Assembly (NCBI GenBank): GCA_009778385.1
Contig: WRJX01000097.1
Location: forward strand, 1-50,031
Direction of reading: 5' to 3'
Source of the DNA: Candidatus Bathycorpusculum sp.
Lineage (GTDB): Archaea > Thermoproteota > Bathyarchaeia > Bathyarchaeales > Bathycorpusculaceae
Length of the DNA stretch: 50,031 bases
The notes beneath the pieces were generated by a model. It searched no databases, had not been told where the DNA came from, and was given only the letters and a program-made list of their open reading frames with translations. This document shows, in pieces, positions 24,986-34,191 of the stretch. A program made the translations under genes and the position numbers. Every line of letters begins with the position of its first letter. The stretch's first letter is position 1.

Positions 24986-25702
24986 TTGATTGTTTCAGGG
25001 CACCAACCTAACTATTTACCATGGTTAGGTTTTTTTGACAAAATGCAAACAAGTGACCTTTTCATAATTGAAGATAACGTCCAATTTGAACGCCAAGGCT
25101 TCACTAGCCGAAACAAAATAAAAACCATTGATGGCATACGATGGCTAAGTGTACCTATCAAACATGCCAATTTACCTCTAAAAATCAAAGATATAGAAAT
25201 CTCAAACGAAGGCGAACCTACATGGGCCTCCCGACACTGGTTAACACTTAAACACAACTACTGTAAGGCACCCTTTTGGAATGACTACAATGAATTCTTT
25301 GAAGATGCTTACACCCAAAAATGGGCTAAACTAATCGATCTAAACATGCATTTAATACGCGGAATAATGCATTTTCTTGACATTAAAACCCCTCTTGTTA
25401 TAGGCTCCACTTTAGACGCAACCGGACAAAAAAACGAGCTAATAATTGCCCAATGCAAAGCAGTCGGCGGAGACACACAACTTGCAGGAATAGGCGGAAA
25501 ACACTACATTAACCCCAAACGCTTCGAAGAAGAAGGCATAAAACTCTGTTTTCAAAACTTTCAACACCCCTGCTATATGCAACTACACGGCAAATTTGCC
25601 TCTAACCTTTCGGTTGTAGACTTTCTCTTCTGTTCAGGCGCAGACGAATGGAAAAAAATTACTACTACTAATAGAGGAGGACCAAAAAATGTTGACAAAT
25701 AA
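24986..25702 (+). CDS. WbqC-like family protein
   Basis: A protein of 238 aa of the WbqC family (PF08889-type), found in O-antigen and exopolysaccharide clusters and thought to modify amino sugars. The N-terminus IVSGHQPNYLPWLGFFDKM and the following DLFIIEDNVQFERQGFTSRNKI are diagnostic; KIKDIEIS and an internal DGIRWLSVPIKH are also typical. The frame is open from within the previous gene; TTG 24986 gives the family-like start MIVSGHQPNYLPW, with TTG 24965 an alternative. The end overlaps the aminotransferase start by 14 bases, indicating translational coupling. Confidence 0.82.
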   Translation: MIVSGHQPNYLPWLGFFDKMQTSDLFIIEDNVQFERQGFTSRNKIKTIDGIRWLSVPIKHANLPLKIKDIEISNEGEPTWASRHWLTLKHNYCKAPFWNDYNEFFEDAYTQKWAKLIDLNMHLIRGIMHFLDIKTPLVIGSTLDATGQKNELIIAQCKAVGGDTQLAGIGGKHYINPKRFEEEGIKLCFQNFQHPCYMQLHGKFASNLSVVDFLFCSGADEWKKITTTNRGGPKNVDK

Positions 25703-26810
25703 CCTCTTGTCTTCACAACCCTTCTTTCCAGAAGACAGTCTGCAAACAATCTTACGAGAAATCGAAGATACCTTACGCGGCGGCATGCTAACAGGCGGTC
25801 CACACTTAGCTAAATTTGAACAAGATTTTGCAGAATACAACAAAATAAAATATGCAGTAGGCGTTAATTCTGGAACAGCCTCACTTGAAATTGCACTAAG
25901 ACACTTTGATATAAAAGACAAAGAAGTCATAGTGCCCACAAACACGTTCATCTCAACACCTAACGCAGTAATTTTTGCCGGCGGAAAACCCGTACTTGCC
26001 GACATACAAGAAGATACTCTTTGCATTAACATAGAAGACGTTAAACGTAAACTTACCTCTAAAACAGCAGGAATCATAATTGTACATGTCGCTGGGCTTA
26101 TCTGCCCCCAAATAAATGAACTTAAACAGTTTTGCAACGAAAACAACTTGTTCTTATTAGAGGATGCTTCTCATGCACACGGCGCCATGATTGACGGTAA
26201 AATGGCTGGAACATTAGGCGATGTCGGATGCTTCTCTTTGTACCCTACTAAAGTTATAACCAGTTGCGAAGGTGGCATGATAATTTCCAATGACACCGAA
26301 TTAACTGAAGACGCTAGATGCATGCGTAACTGCGGACAAACCACACAAAAAAAAGTCGTTATGCTCGGCCACAATTGGCGTCTAAGCGAAATCGCCGCAA
26401 TTGTAGGCAAAAACCAGTTACCACATCTTGAAAGATTCATTGCACAACGAAACAAAATCGCCACATACTACAACAACACCCTAAGCAAAATTAACGGCGT
26501 CACACTCTTCCGTGTTCCACCTAACATTAGACATAGCTACTACAAATACCCCATAAAATTAGCTAACGAAATCAACCGAGATACACTTGCCCTAAAAATG
26601 AAAGAAAAAGGAATAGAAACAGGCAGCGTCTACTCACCACCATGCCACCTACAACCTTACTACCTAAAAAACTACCCACAAACAGACAAACTCTCCATAG
26701 CCGAAACAACACTCCAAAAAGTTCTATGTCTACCAATGCATGTTAATCTAACACAAGAAAATCTCCAATACATCACAGACACATTTACTTCATCCTTAAA
26801 TGAACTGTAG
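25689..26810 (+). CDS. DegT/DnrJ/EryC1-family sugar aminotransferase
   Basis: A PLP enzyme of 373 aa that transfers an amino group to a nucleotide-linked keto sugar. Family motifs seen include GPHLAKFEQDFAEY, VGVNSGTASLEIAL, EDASHAHGA, the Schiff-base lysine region FSLYPTKVITSCEGGMI, and MLGHNWRLSEIAAIVG. The end is PMHVNLTQENLQYI. Full family length. AGAGGAGG lies before the ATG, inside the end of the WbqC-like gene. Together with the deacetylase and the Gfo/Idh/MocA oxidoreductase downstream it implies synthesis of an amino sugar. A decayed copy of the last 40 codons lies at 38891-39016. Confidence 0.92.
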   Translation: MLTNNLLSSQPFFPEDSLQTILREIEDTLRGGMLTGGPHLAKFEQDFAEYNKIKYAVGVNSGTASLEIALRHFDIKDKEVIVPTNTFISTPNAVIFAGGKPVLADIQEDTLCINIEDVKRKLTSKTAGIIIVHVAGLICPQINELKQFCNENNLFLLEDASHAHGAMIDGKMAGTLGDVGCFSLYPTKVITSCEGGMIISNDTELTEDARCMRNCGQTTQKKVVMLGHNWRLSEIAAIVGKNQLPHLERFIAQRNKIATYYNNTLSKINGVTLFRVPPNIRHSYYKYPIKLANEINRDTLALKMKEKGIETGSVYSPPCHLQPYYLKNYPQTDKLSIAETTLQKVLCLPMHVNLTQENLQYITDTFTSSLNEL

Positions 26811-27459
26811 ACTACACAACATGAATCCCATTAACAAAAATCATCAAGCCGCAGTGTCTGATGATAATACACTTAAGCGATTTCCAGTACGAAAATCTGA
26901 ACTCGACCGCTTCAAATTTGGCAAACGTATCTACTTCCAAATAGCTAGCTCCACATTTGGACATACACCACTTTGTCTTGACGTTGCATGTGGTGCAAAG
27001 CCTTTTCCAAAAGCAGACGTGGTATGTGACCTTAACATTTTGCCTGTGAAAGACCGAAGTATGAAACGTTTAGAAACTACTGGTAAACCTTTTGTTTTAT
27101 GTAGTTGCTATTTTCTACCTTTCAAAGATGGCGCATTTGATTTTGCTACAAGCTACTACTTGCTTGAACACATTAATTACCCTGGCATGTTTTATTCGGA
27201 GCTAAAACGTGTGGCTAAACATGGTTTTATTCAATGCCCCACTTGGTTTAACGAATTTTTGTATGGCGAAGAAGTACATAACTGGATAGTAATTAAACAG
27301 AATAACCGTCTTTTTGTTAAACCAATCAACAACAAAAGTAAACAAACACTTGCTCTAAGTTTTATTTTTCATCGATTGTACCGTTTTCATACTTGGCAGT
27401 TATTACATGCAATAATTGATGAAATCACACATGTTTTCACAGTAACAATTAGTTTTTAA
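26800..27459 (+). CDS. SAM-dependent methyltransferase-like protein
   Basis: A protein of 219 aa. It shows a Rossmann methyltransferase core with CLDVACGAKPFPKADVVCDLN in place of the usual GxGxG motif, then FLPFKDGAFDFATSYYLLEHI and a hydrophobic strand GFIQCPTW, as in Methyltransferase_11 enzymes acting on sugars or lipids. The start at 26800 overlaps the previous gene by 11 bases; an ATG at 26821 is also possible. The motif I region has Ala in place of one glycine, but the rest fits. Confidence 0.7.
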   Translation: MNCRLHNMNPINKNHQAAVSDDNTLKRFPVRKSELDRFKFGKRIYFQIASSTFGHTPLCLDVACGAKPFPKADVVCDLNILPVKDRSMKRLETTGKPFVLCSCYFLPFKDGAFDFATSYYLLEHINYPGMFYSELKRVAKHGFIQCPTWFNEFLYGEEVHNWIVIKQNNRLFVKPINNKSKQTLALSFIFHRLYRFHTWQLLHAIIDEITHVFTVTISF

Positions 27460-27660
27460 AGTCTCTTTGAGAATTTAACGCTTAAAACGATTTTTGACAG
27501 GCTAACGGTGAATTTTATATGTATACTTCAAATTTATCAACACCGAATTGTTCTAGAAATTATCTTTATTTTTCAGGTAATATCCTCCTTACACCTTTAA
27601 ATGACTGTTTCTTTGCATTGTCTTTAAGAATCCCACCAAGTTTTTTAGGAGACACCTTTT

Positions 27661-28350
27661 ATGGACAATTTTCGTTCATTCGTTTCAGTTGTCATTGCGG
27701 CACTCAACGAAGAAGAAGGAATAGGTCCAACTCTTATGGAAATGCAAAGTGTACTTCATGATTCAAAATTTATTGTTATCGATGGTAACAGCGTTGACAA
27801 AACCCTCGAGATAGCTAAAAACATGGGCGCCGACGTGCTTTTACAGGAAGGTAAAGGCAAAGGAAACGCCATGTCCCAAGGTTTACGCATGTATGGCTCA
27901 AAATATGACTTTATCGTTTTTACTGACGCAGACTACACTTATCCCGCTGAATATGTTCCTCAAATGATCGAAATTTTGGAACAGAACCCACAAGTAGGCA
28001 TGGTCATAGGAAACCGTTTCAAAAGTTTAGGCGTCAACAGATCTTTTAAAAACCCGTTTTATTTCGGAAATAAACTACTAGCTTTTGCTCAACAAGTCAT
28101 AAATGGTGTTAAACTTGCTGATCCATTATCTGGTTTGAGGGTTGTCCGTAGTGAGGCTTTGGACGGTTTGAAACTAAAAAGTAACGGCTTTGATATTGAG
28201 GCAGAACTAAACGCAATTATGGGTCGTAGAGGCTACAAAATTGTCGAGATTCCTATTGAATACCGTGATAGGTTAGGCGAAAAAAAACTCCGAGTACGTG
28301 ACGGTTGGGGCATAATGAAACGCATAGTTGCTGAAGGTTTCGCATACTAA
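27661..28350 (+). CDS. GT2 glycosyltransferase, dolichol-phosphate-mannose-synthase-like
   Basis: A protein of 229 aa of the soluble DPM1-like group, which moves a hexose from a nucleotide sugar to dolichyl phosphate. It has SVVIAALNEEEGI, VIDGNSVDKTLEIAKNMGADVLLQEGKGKGNAMSQG, the DxD-type motif VFTDADYTYPAEYV, VIGNRFK, and LADPLSGLRVVRSEAL. It lacks the C-terminal membrane helices of some homologues. In the cluster it would provide lipid-linked sugar for glycan assembly on the outer face of the membrane. The donor sugar is not readable from sequence. Confidence 0.85.
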   Translation: MDNFRSFVSVVIAALNEEEGIGPTLMEMQSVLHDSKFIVIDGNSVDKTLEIAKNMGADVLLQEGKGKGNAMSQGLRMYGSKYDFIVFTDADYTYPAEYVPQMIEILEQNPQVGMVIGNRFKSLGVNRSFKNPFYFGNKLLAFAQQVINGVKLADPLSGLRVVRSEALDGLKLKSNGFDIEAELNAIMGRRGYKIVEIPIEYRDRLGEKKLRVRDGWGIMKRIVAEGFAY

Positions 28351-28400
28351 CTTAATCCGGCTTCTTTTTTTAGTTTTCATTTAAAATTTAGGTGTATTTT

Positions 28401-29429
28401 TTGACTGTAAAAGTTGGAATGGTCGGTTTAGGCCATATGGGTCAACTGCATATGCTAAACGCTATGCGGGTTAACGACGTAGAAGTGGTTGCCGCCGCAG
28501 ATAAAGACAAAAAAAACCGTGCTTACGCAGAACGTTTCCACGTAAAAACTTATGACGACTACACAAAATTAATTGATTCAGAAGAACTTGACGCCGTAAT
28601 TGTTTCTCTACCTAACTTCTTAAAAAAAGACGGCGTCTCCTATGCTGCCGAAAGAGGTCTTGATATTTTTCTAGATAAACCCTGTTCCCGAAACTTTGAG
28701 GAAGCAGACGCCATAATACAGAAGGCCGACCGTAGCGGCATTCGTTTGATGGTAGGTGTTAACTACCGTTATTTTCCTTGTGTTCAAAAACTTAAAGCAA
28801 ACCTTGACAGTGGACAACTCGGAGACACAGTTATCGCTACATCTGAACTGGTGCTTAATGGACCAATTTCACATGGTGCAGTTCCTGTACCCATTCCTGA
28901 ATGGTGGTTAAACAAAGATTTAGCCGGCGGAGGCGCCTTACTGGATTTAGGTTACCACACCATAGATTTGTTAACATGGATGCTGGGCGATTTTGAGGTT
29001 TCCTTTTCCAAATTAGGTCACAAGTTAAATCTACCTGTCGAAGATGTCGGTATGATTGTATTACATTCAAAAACCTGTGACTTAGACTGTATAGTAAATG
29101 TTGGCTGGTTCTCAAAATCCATTTTTCCCGACTTTAATTTCCGACTTAACCTACATGGCACTGTAGGTTTTGACTCAACAGACCATTACATTCCGACAGA
29201 TGCAAAAATAAATGCTGTAAAAGAAGGCGTAAAAAACATTGCTCGCAGAGTAACTTTCCAAAAACCTACATACTTATCCTACACTTACTATTATGAATCC
29301 TTCTACACAATTATGCAACTCTTTTTTGATTCCCTTAAGAAAGGTTCAGAGTTTCCAATTTCCTTGTCTCAACAGTTAGATGTAATACGTATAATCGAAT
29401 CCGCCTACAAACTAAATGGAGCACAATAA
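28401..29429 (+). CDS. Gfo/Idh/MocA-family oxidoreductase
   Basis: An NAD(P)-dependent sugar oxidoreductase of 342 aa. The N-terminal Rossmann motif is VGMVGLGHMGQLHM. DKPCSRNFEEAD contains the conserved catalytic-region lysine (EKP-type), followed by VNYRYFP and GGGALLDLGYHTIDLLTW with the conserved His. Family members oxidise or epimerise nucleotide sugars, often to supply the keto sugar for a DegT aminotransferase such as the one at 25689. Start TTG 28401 is preferred, with GGTGT just before it; GTG 28392 is the frame's first option. It ends one base before the next start. Confidence 0.88.
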   Translation: MTVKVGMVGLGHMGQLHMLNAMRVNDVEVVAAADKDKKNRAYAERFHVKTYDDYTKLIDSEELDAVIVSLPNFLKKDGVSYAAERGLDIFLDKPCSRNFEEADAIIQKADRSGIRLMVGVNYRYFPCVQKLKANLDSGQLGDTVIATSELVLNGPISHGAVPVPIPEWWLNKDLAGGGALLDLGYHTIDLLTWMLGDFEVSFSKLGHKLNLPVEDVGMIVLHSKTCDLDCIVNVGWFSKSIFPDFNFRLNLHGTVGFDSTDHYIPTDAKINAVKEGVKNIARRVTFQKPTYLSYTYYYESFYTIMQLFFDSLKKGSEFPISLSQQLDVIRIIESAYKLNGAQ

Positions 29430-29430
29430 A

Positions 29431-30357
29431 ATGACAAAGGTAACAATTACCTCTGCTAAGCAACCCTTTCTTGATGAAGATATAGATTCAGCAGTTGCAC
29501 GATCAATAGACAATTTAGAATACGATTTCAACAAAGTTAAAACAGTTTACATCAAACCAAACTTGTGCTATTACTGGAACGCATCTACAGGCGAAACCAC
29601 CGACGGCAGAGTCGTAGGCGCCATAATAAAATACTTAAAACAGAAAATCAGCAACGTTTCAATTACCGTAGCTGAAGCTGACGCGTCTGCAATGAAAACC
29701 AAATTTGCATTTGGAATTCTAGGTTACAAAGACCTCTGCGAAAAACATGAGGTACCACTAAAAAACCTAAGCGAAGGCAACATCGTTAAACGTACAGTCA
29801 CAGTAGGCAACCAGAATCTAACTCTGCCTTTTAATGAAGACTTTCTAAACGCTGACTTAATCATAAACGTACCTAAACTGAAAACTCATAACTTTGTAGG
29901 TTCAACTGTTGGCATGAAAAACATTTTTGGCGCTATAGCAAAACCAAGAAAATACTCTTATCACAAAAATATAACTAACACTATAGTCGCCGCAAACAAA
30001 ATCGCAAAATCCCACCTCACCGTAGTTGACGGCTTAATCGTCCGTGGATCCTGCCCCAAAAAACTCGGAGTCATCATGGCAGGCGATAACGTTTTATCAA
30101 CTGATTATGTTGCATCAAAAATTATGGGGTTTAACCCCCTGAAAGTGCCGTATCTACATTTGGCAGCAAAAGAACAACTAGGTAACGTCTCAAAGATTAG
30201 CGTCTTTGAGGACGGTATAACCCTTGCACAGGCTAAACGAGAATTTCCACATTACAGCCACCGTATGCATTCATTATCATGGAATCTACAACTACGTATG
30301 CTTAGAGCTTATACAACGGTTTCTGGAGATGTCTTGCCTCCATTTCTAGAAAAATAA
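29431..30357 (+). CDS. DUF362-family protein
   Basis: A protein of 308 aa matching DUF362 (PF04015-type): KTVYIKPNLCYYW, ITVAEADASA, a long middle section with ADLIINVPKLKTHNFVGSTVGMKNIFGAIA, then VVDGLIV and VMAGDNVLSTDYVASKIMGF. The family is uncharacterised, sometimes fused to ferredoxin domains; no Cys cluster is present here. ATG 29431 follows GGAG; the earlier ATG at 29416 overlaps the previous gene. Its place in the middle of glycan genes suggests a sugar- or lipid-carrier-related role, but this is position-based inference only. Confidence 0.82.
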   Translation: MTKVTITSAKQPFLDEDIDSAVARSIDNLEYDFNKVKTVYIKPNLCYYWNASTGETTDGRVVGAIIKYLKQKISNVSITVAEADASAMKTKFAFGILGYKDLCEKHEVPLKNLSEGNIVKRTVTVGNQNLTLPFNEDFLNADLIINVPKLKTHNFVGSTVGMKNIFGAIAKPRKYSYHKNITNTIVAANKIAKSHLTVVDGLIVRGSCPKKLGVIMAGDNVLSTDYVASKIMGFNPLKVPYLHLAAKEQLGNVSKISVFEDGITLAQAKREFPHYSHRMHSLSWNLQLRMLRAYTTVSGDVLPPFLEK

Positions 30358-30476
30358 CCCAGTTATTTGAAGGCTTTTAGAACCCTATTAGTTATTGCAT
30401 GCCAAAACCTTAGGGGGATAAGTCCTAATGGCAAAGTTAACCCCCAAAAAAATGTTAAACCATTCAAGGCGAATTC

Positions 30477-31634
30477 ATGCTTTTCATTTTTTTCTGGCTA
30501 CTTTTTGGAGCCTTAGCCTTTGCTCCTCCCGTATTTATTTATCTCTACATGGGTCACAAATCCAAAGCAGCTTGGCCTACTAAAATCAATGATAAATATA
30601 CACCTAAAATTTCCATAATAATCCCAACTTACAATGAAGCTGAAATAATCAAGTACAAACTGGTAAACACCAGTCTTTTATCATACCCACAAGACCTCAT
30701 GGAGATAATTGTTGTCGATAGCAATTCAAGTGACGGTACACCCCAAATCGTTGACGATTTTATAAAGCAAAATCCTTCTTTGAATGTTAAGGTTCTTTTG
30801 GAGCCGCAAAGAAAAGGCAAATCTCATGCCCTAAACATCGCTCTTGCTAACTGTAGTGGAGAAATCATAGCCATTTCTGATGCAGACTGCTTTTGGCCAA
30901 AAGACATCCTAACAAAAGCTCTCCCATACATTGCAGACCCAACCGTTGGCGCTATTGGTGGACCAAAAATTCTCTTTAACAAAGACCAAACATGGATAAC
31001 CCGAATGGAGCAGAGCTATTTGAAATCTGCTAACATGTTGCGGTTGGGTGAATCTAAAGTTGGTTCGACACTGTTTTTTGAGGGGGGGTTTAGCGTTTTT
31101 AAACGTGAAGCACTGGAACGTTTTGACCCCTACAAGACAGGTTCAGATGACTGTGGTACCGTCTTAAGTGTTATTGAACATAATTATCGGGCCATGCTTG
31201 TTACCGATGCCAAGTTTTACAGCAGCTTTCCGGCGACTTTTAGGGGTAAAATAAGCATTAAATTACGTCGGACAAATCAGCTTGTTCATGTTTTCTTACG
31301 GTACCTGCGGTTACTTGTTGTTGGAAAAGCAGAAAACGCCCGAGCAACCGTTATCCCTAACACTATGCTTTATCTTTTTTCGCCTATAGCCTTTCTTGTT
31401 TTCTTAGGTCTAACCGGCTACATGTTAACTCTTTATCCTTTACTGCTCCTCCTCTTTTGCCTGCTCTTAATTCCACAAATCAGATTTTACACTTACCAGA
31501 TTATAGAAAACAATTTGTTGCTTTTCGTCTCTATCTTTGCGGTTTTGTTTGGTAAAAAATTTAGCGTTTGGACAAAACCCGACGACCGTGTATGGCTCAA
31601 TGAGTCAAATTTGACTTCTTATGATTTAATTTAG
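30477..31634 (+). CDS. Membrane GT2 glycosyltransferase
   Basis: A protein of 385 aa with an N-terminal membrane helix (about 1-22), a family 2 glycosyltransferase domain and two or three C-terminal membrane helices (about 300-360). It has KISIIIPTYNEAEII, IIVVDSNSSDGTPQIV, RKGKSHALNIALANC, the DAD-type donor-binding motif AISDADCFWP, and GGFSVFKREALERF. This layout is that of processive or lipid-linked GT2 enzymes such as polysaccharide synthases. The reaction probably takes place at the inner face of the membrane. A spacer of about 120 bases precedes it, so it may begin a second transcript of the cluster. Confidence 0.85.
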   Translation: MLFIFFWLLFGALAFAPPVFIYLYMGHKSKAAWPTKINDKYTPKISIIIPTYNEAEIIKYKLVNTSLLSYPQDLMEIIVVDSNSSDGTPQIVDDFIKQNPSLNVKVLLEPQRKGKSHALNIALANCSGEIIAISDADCFWPKDILTKALPYIADPTVGAIGGPKILFNKDQTWITRMEQSYLKSANMLRLGESKVGSTLFFEGGFSVFKREALERFDPYKTGSDDCGTVLSVIEHNYRAMLVTDAKFYSSFPATFRGKISIKLRRTNQLVHVFLRYLRLLVVGKAENARATVIPNTMLYLFSPIAFLVFLGLTGYMLTLYPLLLLLFCLLLIPQIRFYTYQIIENNLLLFVSIFAVLFGKKFSVWTKPDDRVWLNESNLTSYDLI

Positions 31635-31646
31635 GCGTACATAATA

Positions 31647-32537
31647 ATGTTGTCTCAAACTCAAAACGTTAAGGTAACTATTGGGTTATGTGTGAAAAAT
31701 TCTCAAGCAACCATTAAACCCGCTGTGAGCAGCATCTTATCACAAGACTATCCTGCTAACCAAATGGAGCTTATAGTTGTGGATGGTTATAGCAAAGATC
31801 AAACTGTGGAAATAATTAAAAGCTGCCTAACCGCTGTGGCGTTGCAAACTCGTTTCTTCTCAGAAAATCACGGCTTAGGGCAGGCTCGACAAACGGTAAT
31901 AGAAAACGCCGTTGGATCATACGTGGTCTGGGTTGATGGTGATATGGAGTTGCCCTCTGATTTTGTTCGCAAACAAGTCTTATTCATGGATGCAAACCCT
32001 TCTGTTGGTATTGGAAAAGCCCGTTACGGTATAGATAAAGATGCCAAGCTTGTCGCTTCGCTGGAAAACATTGAATTTCTCATTAATTATCAGTTTGAAG
32101 GGGAAACTCACCTCAAATACCTTGGTACTTCTGGTTGCATTTATCGTATTGAGGCGATACGGCAAGCGGGTGGTTTTGATATAACCTTTAGAGGGGTTGG
32201 TGAGGATATGGATGCTGAGTATCGTGTCCATAGTAATGGCTGGAAGTTGTACGTTACGGATGCTGTTTTTGTTGAGCACCGTAGGGATTCTTGGCGGTCT
32301 CTTTGGGATGAATATTTTTGGCATGGTTATGGTTTTCGTTTTTTACTTAACAAGAACCGGGATATGGTTAACATTGGAAAAATGTTGCCCCCTGTTGCTG
32401 TTTTAGCTGAATTACGCCGGGTGCCTGAAGCTTATCGGTTAACTGGGCAAAAAATTGTAGTGTTGTTGCCTTTTCATTATGTTTTTAAACGGATTGCCTG
32501 GTTTTTGGGGTTTCTGAAAAGTCGCAGACAAACATGA
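31647..32537 (+). CDS. GT2 glycosyltransferase, first of a tandem pair
   Basis: A protein of 296 aa with VTIGLCVKNSQATIKPAVSSILSQDYP, VVDGYSKDQTVEII, GLGQARQTVIENAVGSYVVWVDGDMELP (donor-binding DxD) and the acceptor-side GVGEDMDAEYRVHSNGW. The end (YVFKRIAWFLGFLKSR) is amphipathic and could dock to the membrane. It is clearly paralogous to the next gene (same segments in the same order), so the pair arose by tandem duplication and probably adds two sugars of related linkage. Confidence 0.85.
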   Translation: MLSQTQNVKVTIGLCVKNSQATIKPAVSSILSQDYPANQMELIVVDGYSKDQTVEIIKSCLTAVALQTRFFSENHGLGQARQTVIENAVGSYVVWVDGDMELPSDFVRKQVLFMDANPSVGIGKARYGIDKDAKLVASLENIEFLINYQFEGETHLKYLGTSGCIYRIEAIRQAGGFDITFRGVGEDMDAEYRVHSNGWKLYVTDAVFVEHRRDSWRSLWDEYFWHGYGFRFLLNKNRDMVNIGKMLPPVAVLAELRRVPEAYRLTGQKIVVLLPFHYVFKRIAWFLGFLKSRRQT

Positions 32538-32546
32538 GGCGATTTA

Positions 32547-33404
32547 GTGAGTTATGCTGTAACTGTTGGCATCTGCGTAAAGAATGGAGCCCAAACCATC
32601 ACGCGAGCATTGCAAAGTGTCATGGTGCAAGATTTTCCTCATGACCGAATTGAGGTTATAATTGTTGATGATGGAAGTGTAGATGGAACACTTGAGGTAG
32701 TTCGTTGTTTTACACTTACTATGGATATGGCTGTGCGGATTTTGCGACACTCTTGGCAGGGCATTGCAGAAGCAAGAAACACTGTTGCACGTAACGCTGA
32801 CGGAAAATATATCGTATGGGTAGATAGCGATATGGTGTTATCTGACAATTTCATTCAAGTGCAGTATCGTTTTATGGAGCAAAACCCCAAAGTCGGTATA
32901 GCTAAAGGCGTCTATGGCATAATTTCAAATGTAAACTTGGTTGCTTCTCTTGAAAACATGTCGTTTGTCAGCGAAAACTATCGTTATGAATGCGGTACAG
33001 GCGGTAGCATATATCGCACTCAAGTCCTGCGTGACATAGGTTACTTTGATTGCAGACTTAGATTCGCCGGAGAAGACCATGACACCGCAGCTAAAATTGG
33101 CGCTGCTGGATGGGAACTTAGACGCAGTCCTGCCATATTTTATGAATACCCTAGGACCAGCTGGCGAAAACTATGGAACAAATACTACAACTGGGGCTAT
33201 GGATTACATGAAGCCTGCCAAACAAACCCCAAATTAGTAACACTCTATGAAATGACCCCCGTTGCTGGCTTTGCAGCTGGCCTAAAGCGCTCATTTATCG
33301 CTTATCGACTAACCTGTGAGAAAAAAAATTTCCTTCTACCTTTCCAATTTGTTTTCAAACTCAGCGCTTGGTGCCTTGGCTACCTTAAAGGCGCATTACA
33401 CTAA
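32547..33404 (+). CDS. GT2 glycosyltransferase, second of a tandem pair
   Basis: A protein of 285 aa with VTVGICVKNGAQTITRALQSVMVQDFP, IVDDGSVDGTLEVV, GIAEARNTVARNADGKYIVWVDSDMVLS and AGEDHDTAAKIGAAGW. It ends FVFKLSAWCLGYLKGA. Every block has a counterpart in the gene just upstream, nine bases away. Start is GTG 32547. The small differences around the donor motif (DSD against DGD) and acceptor motif suggest the copies have diverged in specificity. Confidence 0.85.
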   Translation: MSYAVTVGICVKNGAQTITRALQSVMVQDFPHDRIEVIIVDDGSVDGTLEVVRCFTLTMDMAVRILRHSWQGIAEARNTVARNADGKYIVWVDSDMVLSDNFIQVQYRFMEQNPKVGIAKGVYGIISNVNLVASLENMSFVSENYRYECGTGGSIYRTQVLRDIGYFDCRLRFAGEDHDTAAKIGAAGWELRRSPAIFYEYPRTSWRKLWNKYYNWGYGLHEACQTNPKLVTLYEMTPVAGFAAGLKRSFIAYRLTCEKKNFLLPFQFVFKLSAWCLGYLKGALH

Positions 33405-33420
33405 ATGGTTTTGACTTTCT

Positions 33421-34176
33421 ATGGCTCAAAAAACACTTAGTCCAACAGACGAAAAATTCCAGACATGGTTCGACCAAAAAATAAACCTAACCGACCCATG
33501 GTATCAGCTACTTCTAAAAATGATTAAACCTGTAACCAGCTTCCAAAACAAACGTGTACTAGAAGTTGGCTGCGGCCTTGGCGTCTTTTGCATGCATGTA
33601 GCAAAAAACGGCGGAGAAGCAATAGGCCTAGACATTTCAAAAAGCGCCATTATGAAAGCTAAAACCTTAACCAAACAATACGGGGCTAACAATAATGTAG
33701 AGTTTGTTGTTAGTGACGCAAAATTTCTACCCTTTACCGACCGTAGTCAGGACATAATTGTTTCCTCTGAGGTACTAGAACACATTGAAGGACATGAAAA
33801 AGCGTTTCACGAATTTGCACGACTAATAAACAAATCCGGCTACATCTGTATAACAGTACCTAACCTTCTAAGCAGTCTATTCTTTGAAATCGTATTCTTC
33901 AAAATTATGGGACAACCAAAATATGTCCAACGATTCCTTAACGTAGAAAACGAATATGTCTTCCATTACCCCAAAGTTAAACGACTCGTAAACTCTGAAC
34001 ACCTAAAAATTATAGACATTAAAGGAACAGACTATGTACATTTACACCCAAAAATCACCAACCTTTTCCATCTTGACAAAATAATTAGCATAGTTTCTAA
34101 TTCGCTGGAAAACAAAAAATCCTGGCGTTTCTTTGGCGCAAACATTGGGGTCATAGCCCAAAAAACAGCCGCGTAA
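33421..34176 (+). CDS. Class I SAM-dependent methyltransferase
   Basis: A protein of 251 aa with motif I VLEVGCGLGVFCMHVAKNG, acidic IGLDIS, NVEFVVSDAKFLPFTDRSQDIIVSSEVLEHIEGHEKA and SGYICITVPNLLSS. It is a Methyltransferase_11-type enzyme. The C-terminal part (VFHYPKVKRLVNSEHLKIIDI) resembles sugar or quinone-type methyltransferases. Sitting between glycosyltransferases, it probably methylates a sugar of the surface glycan. Confidence 0.85.
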   Translation: MAQKTLSPTDEKFQTWFDQKINLTDPWYQLLLKMIKPVTSFQNKRVLEVGCGLGVFCMHVAKNGGEAIGLDISKSAIMKAKTLTKQYGANNNVEFVVSDAKFLPFTDRSQDIIVSSEVLEHIEGHEKAFHEFARLINKSGYICITVPNLLSSLFFEIVFFKIMGQPKYVQRFLNVENEYVFHYPKVKRLVNSEHLKIIDIKGTDYVHLHPKITNLFHLDKIISIVSNSLENKKSWRFFGANIGVIAQKTAA

Positions 34177-34191
34177 AAGGGCTATATCATC

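Noticed and set aside
27519-27761. 80-codon frame overlapping the DPM1-like gene start
   Set aside because: Product lacks motifs and overlaps the strong glycosyltransferase start at 27661 in another frame.
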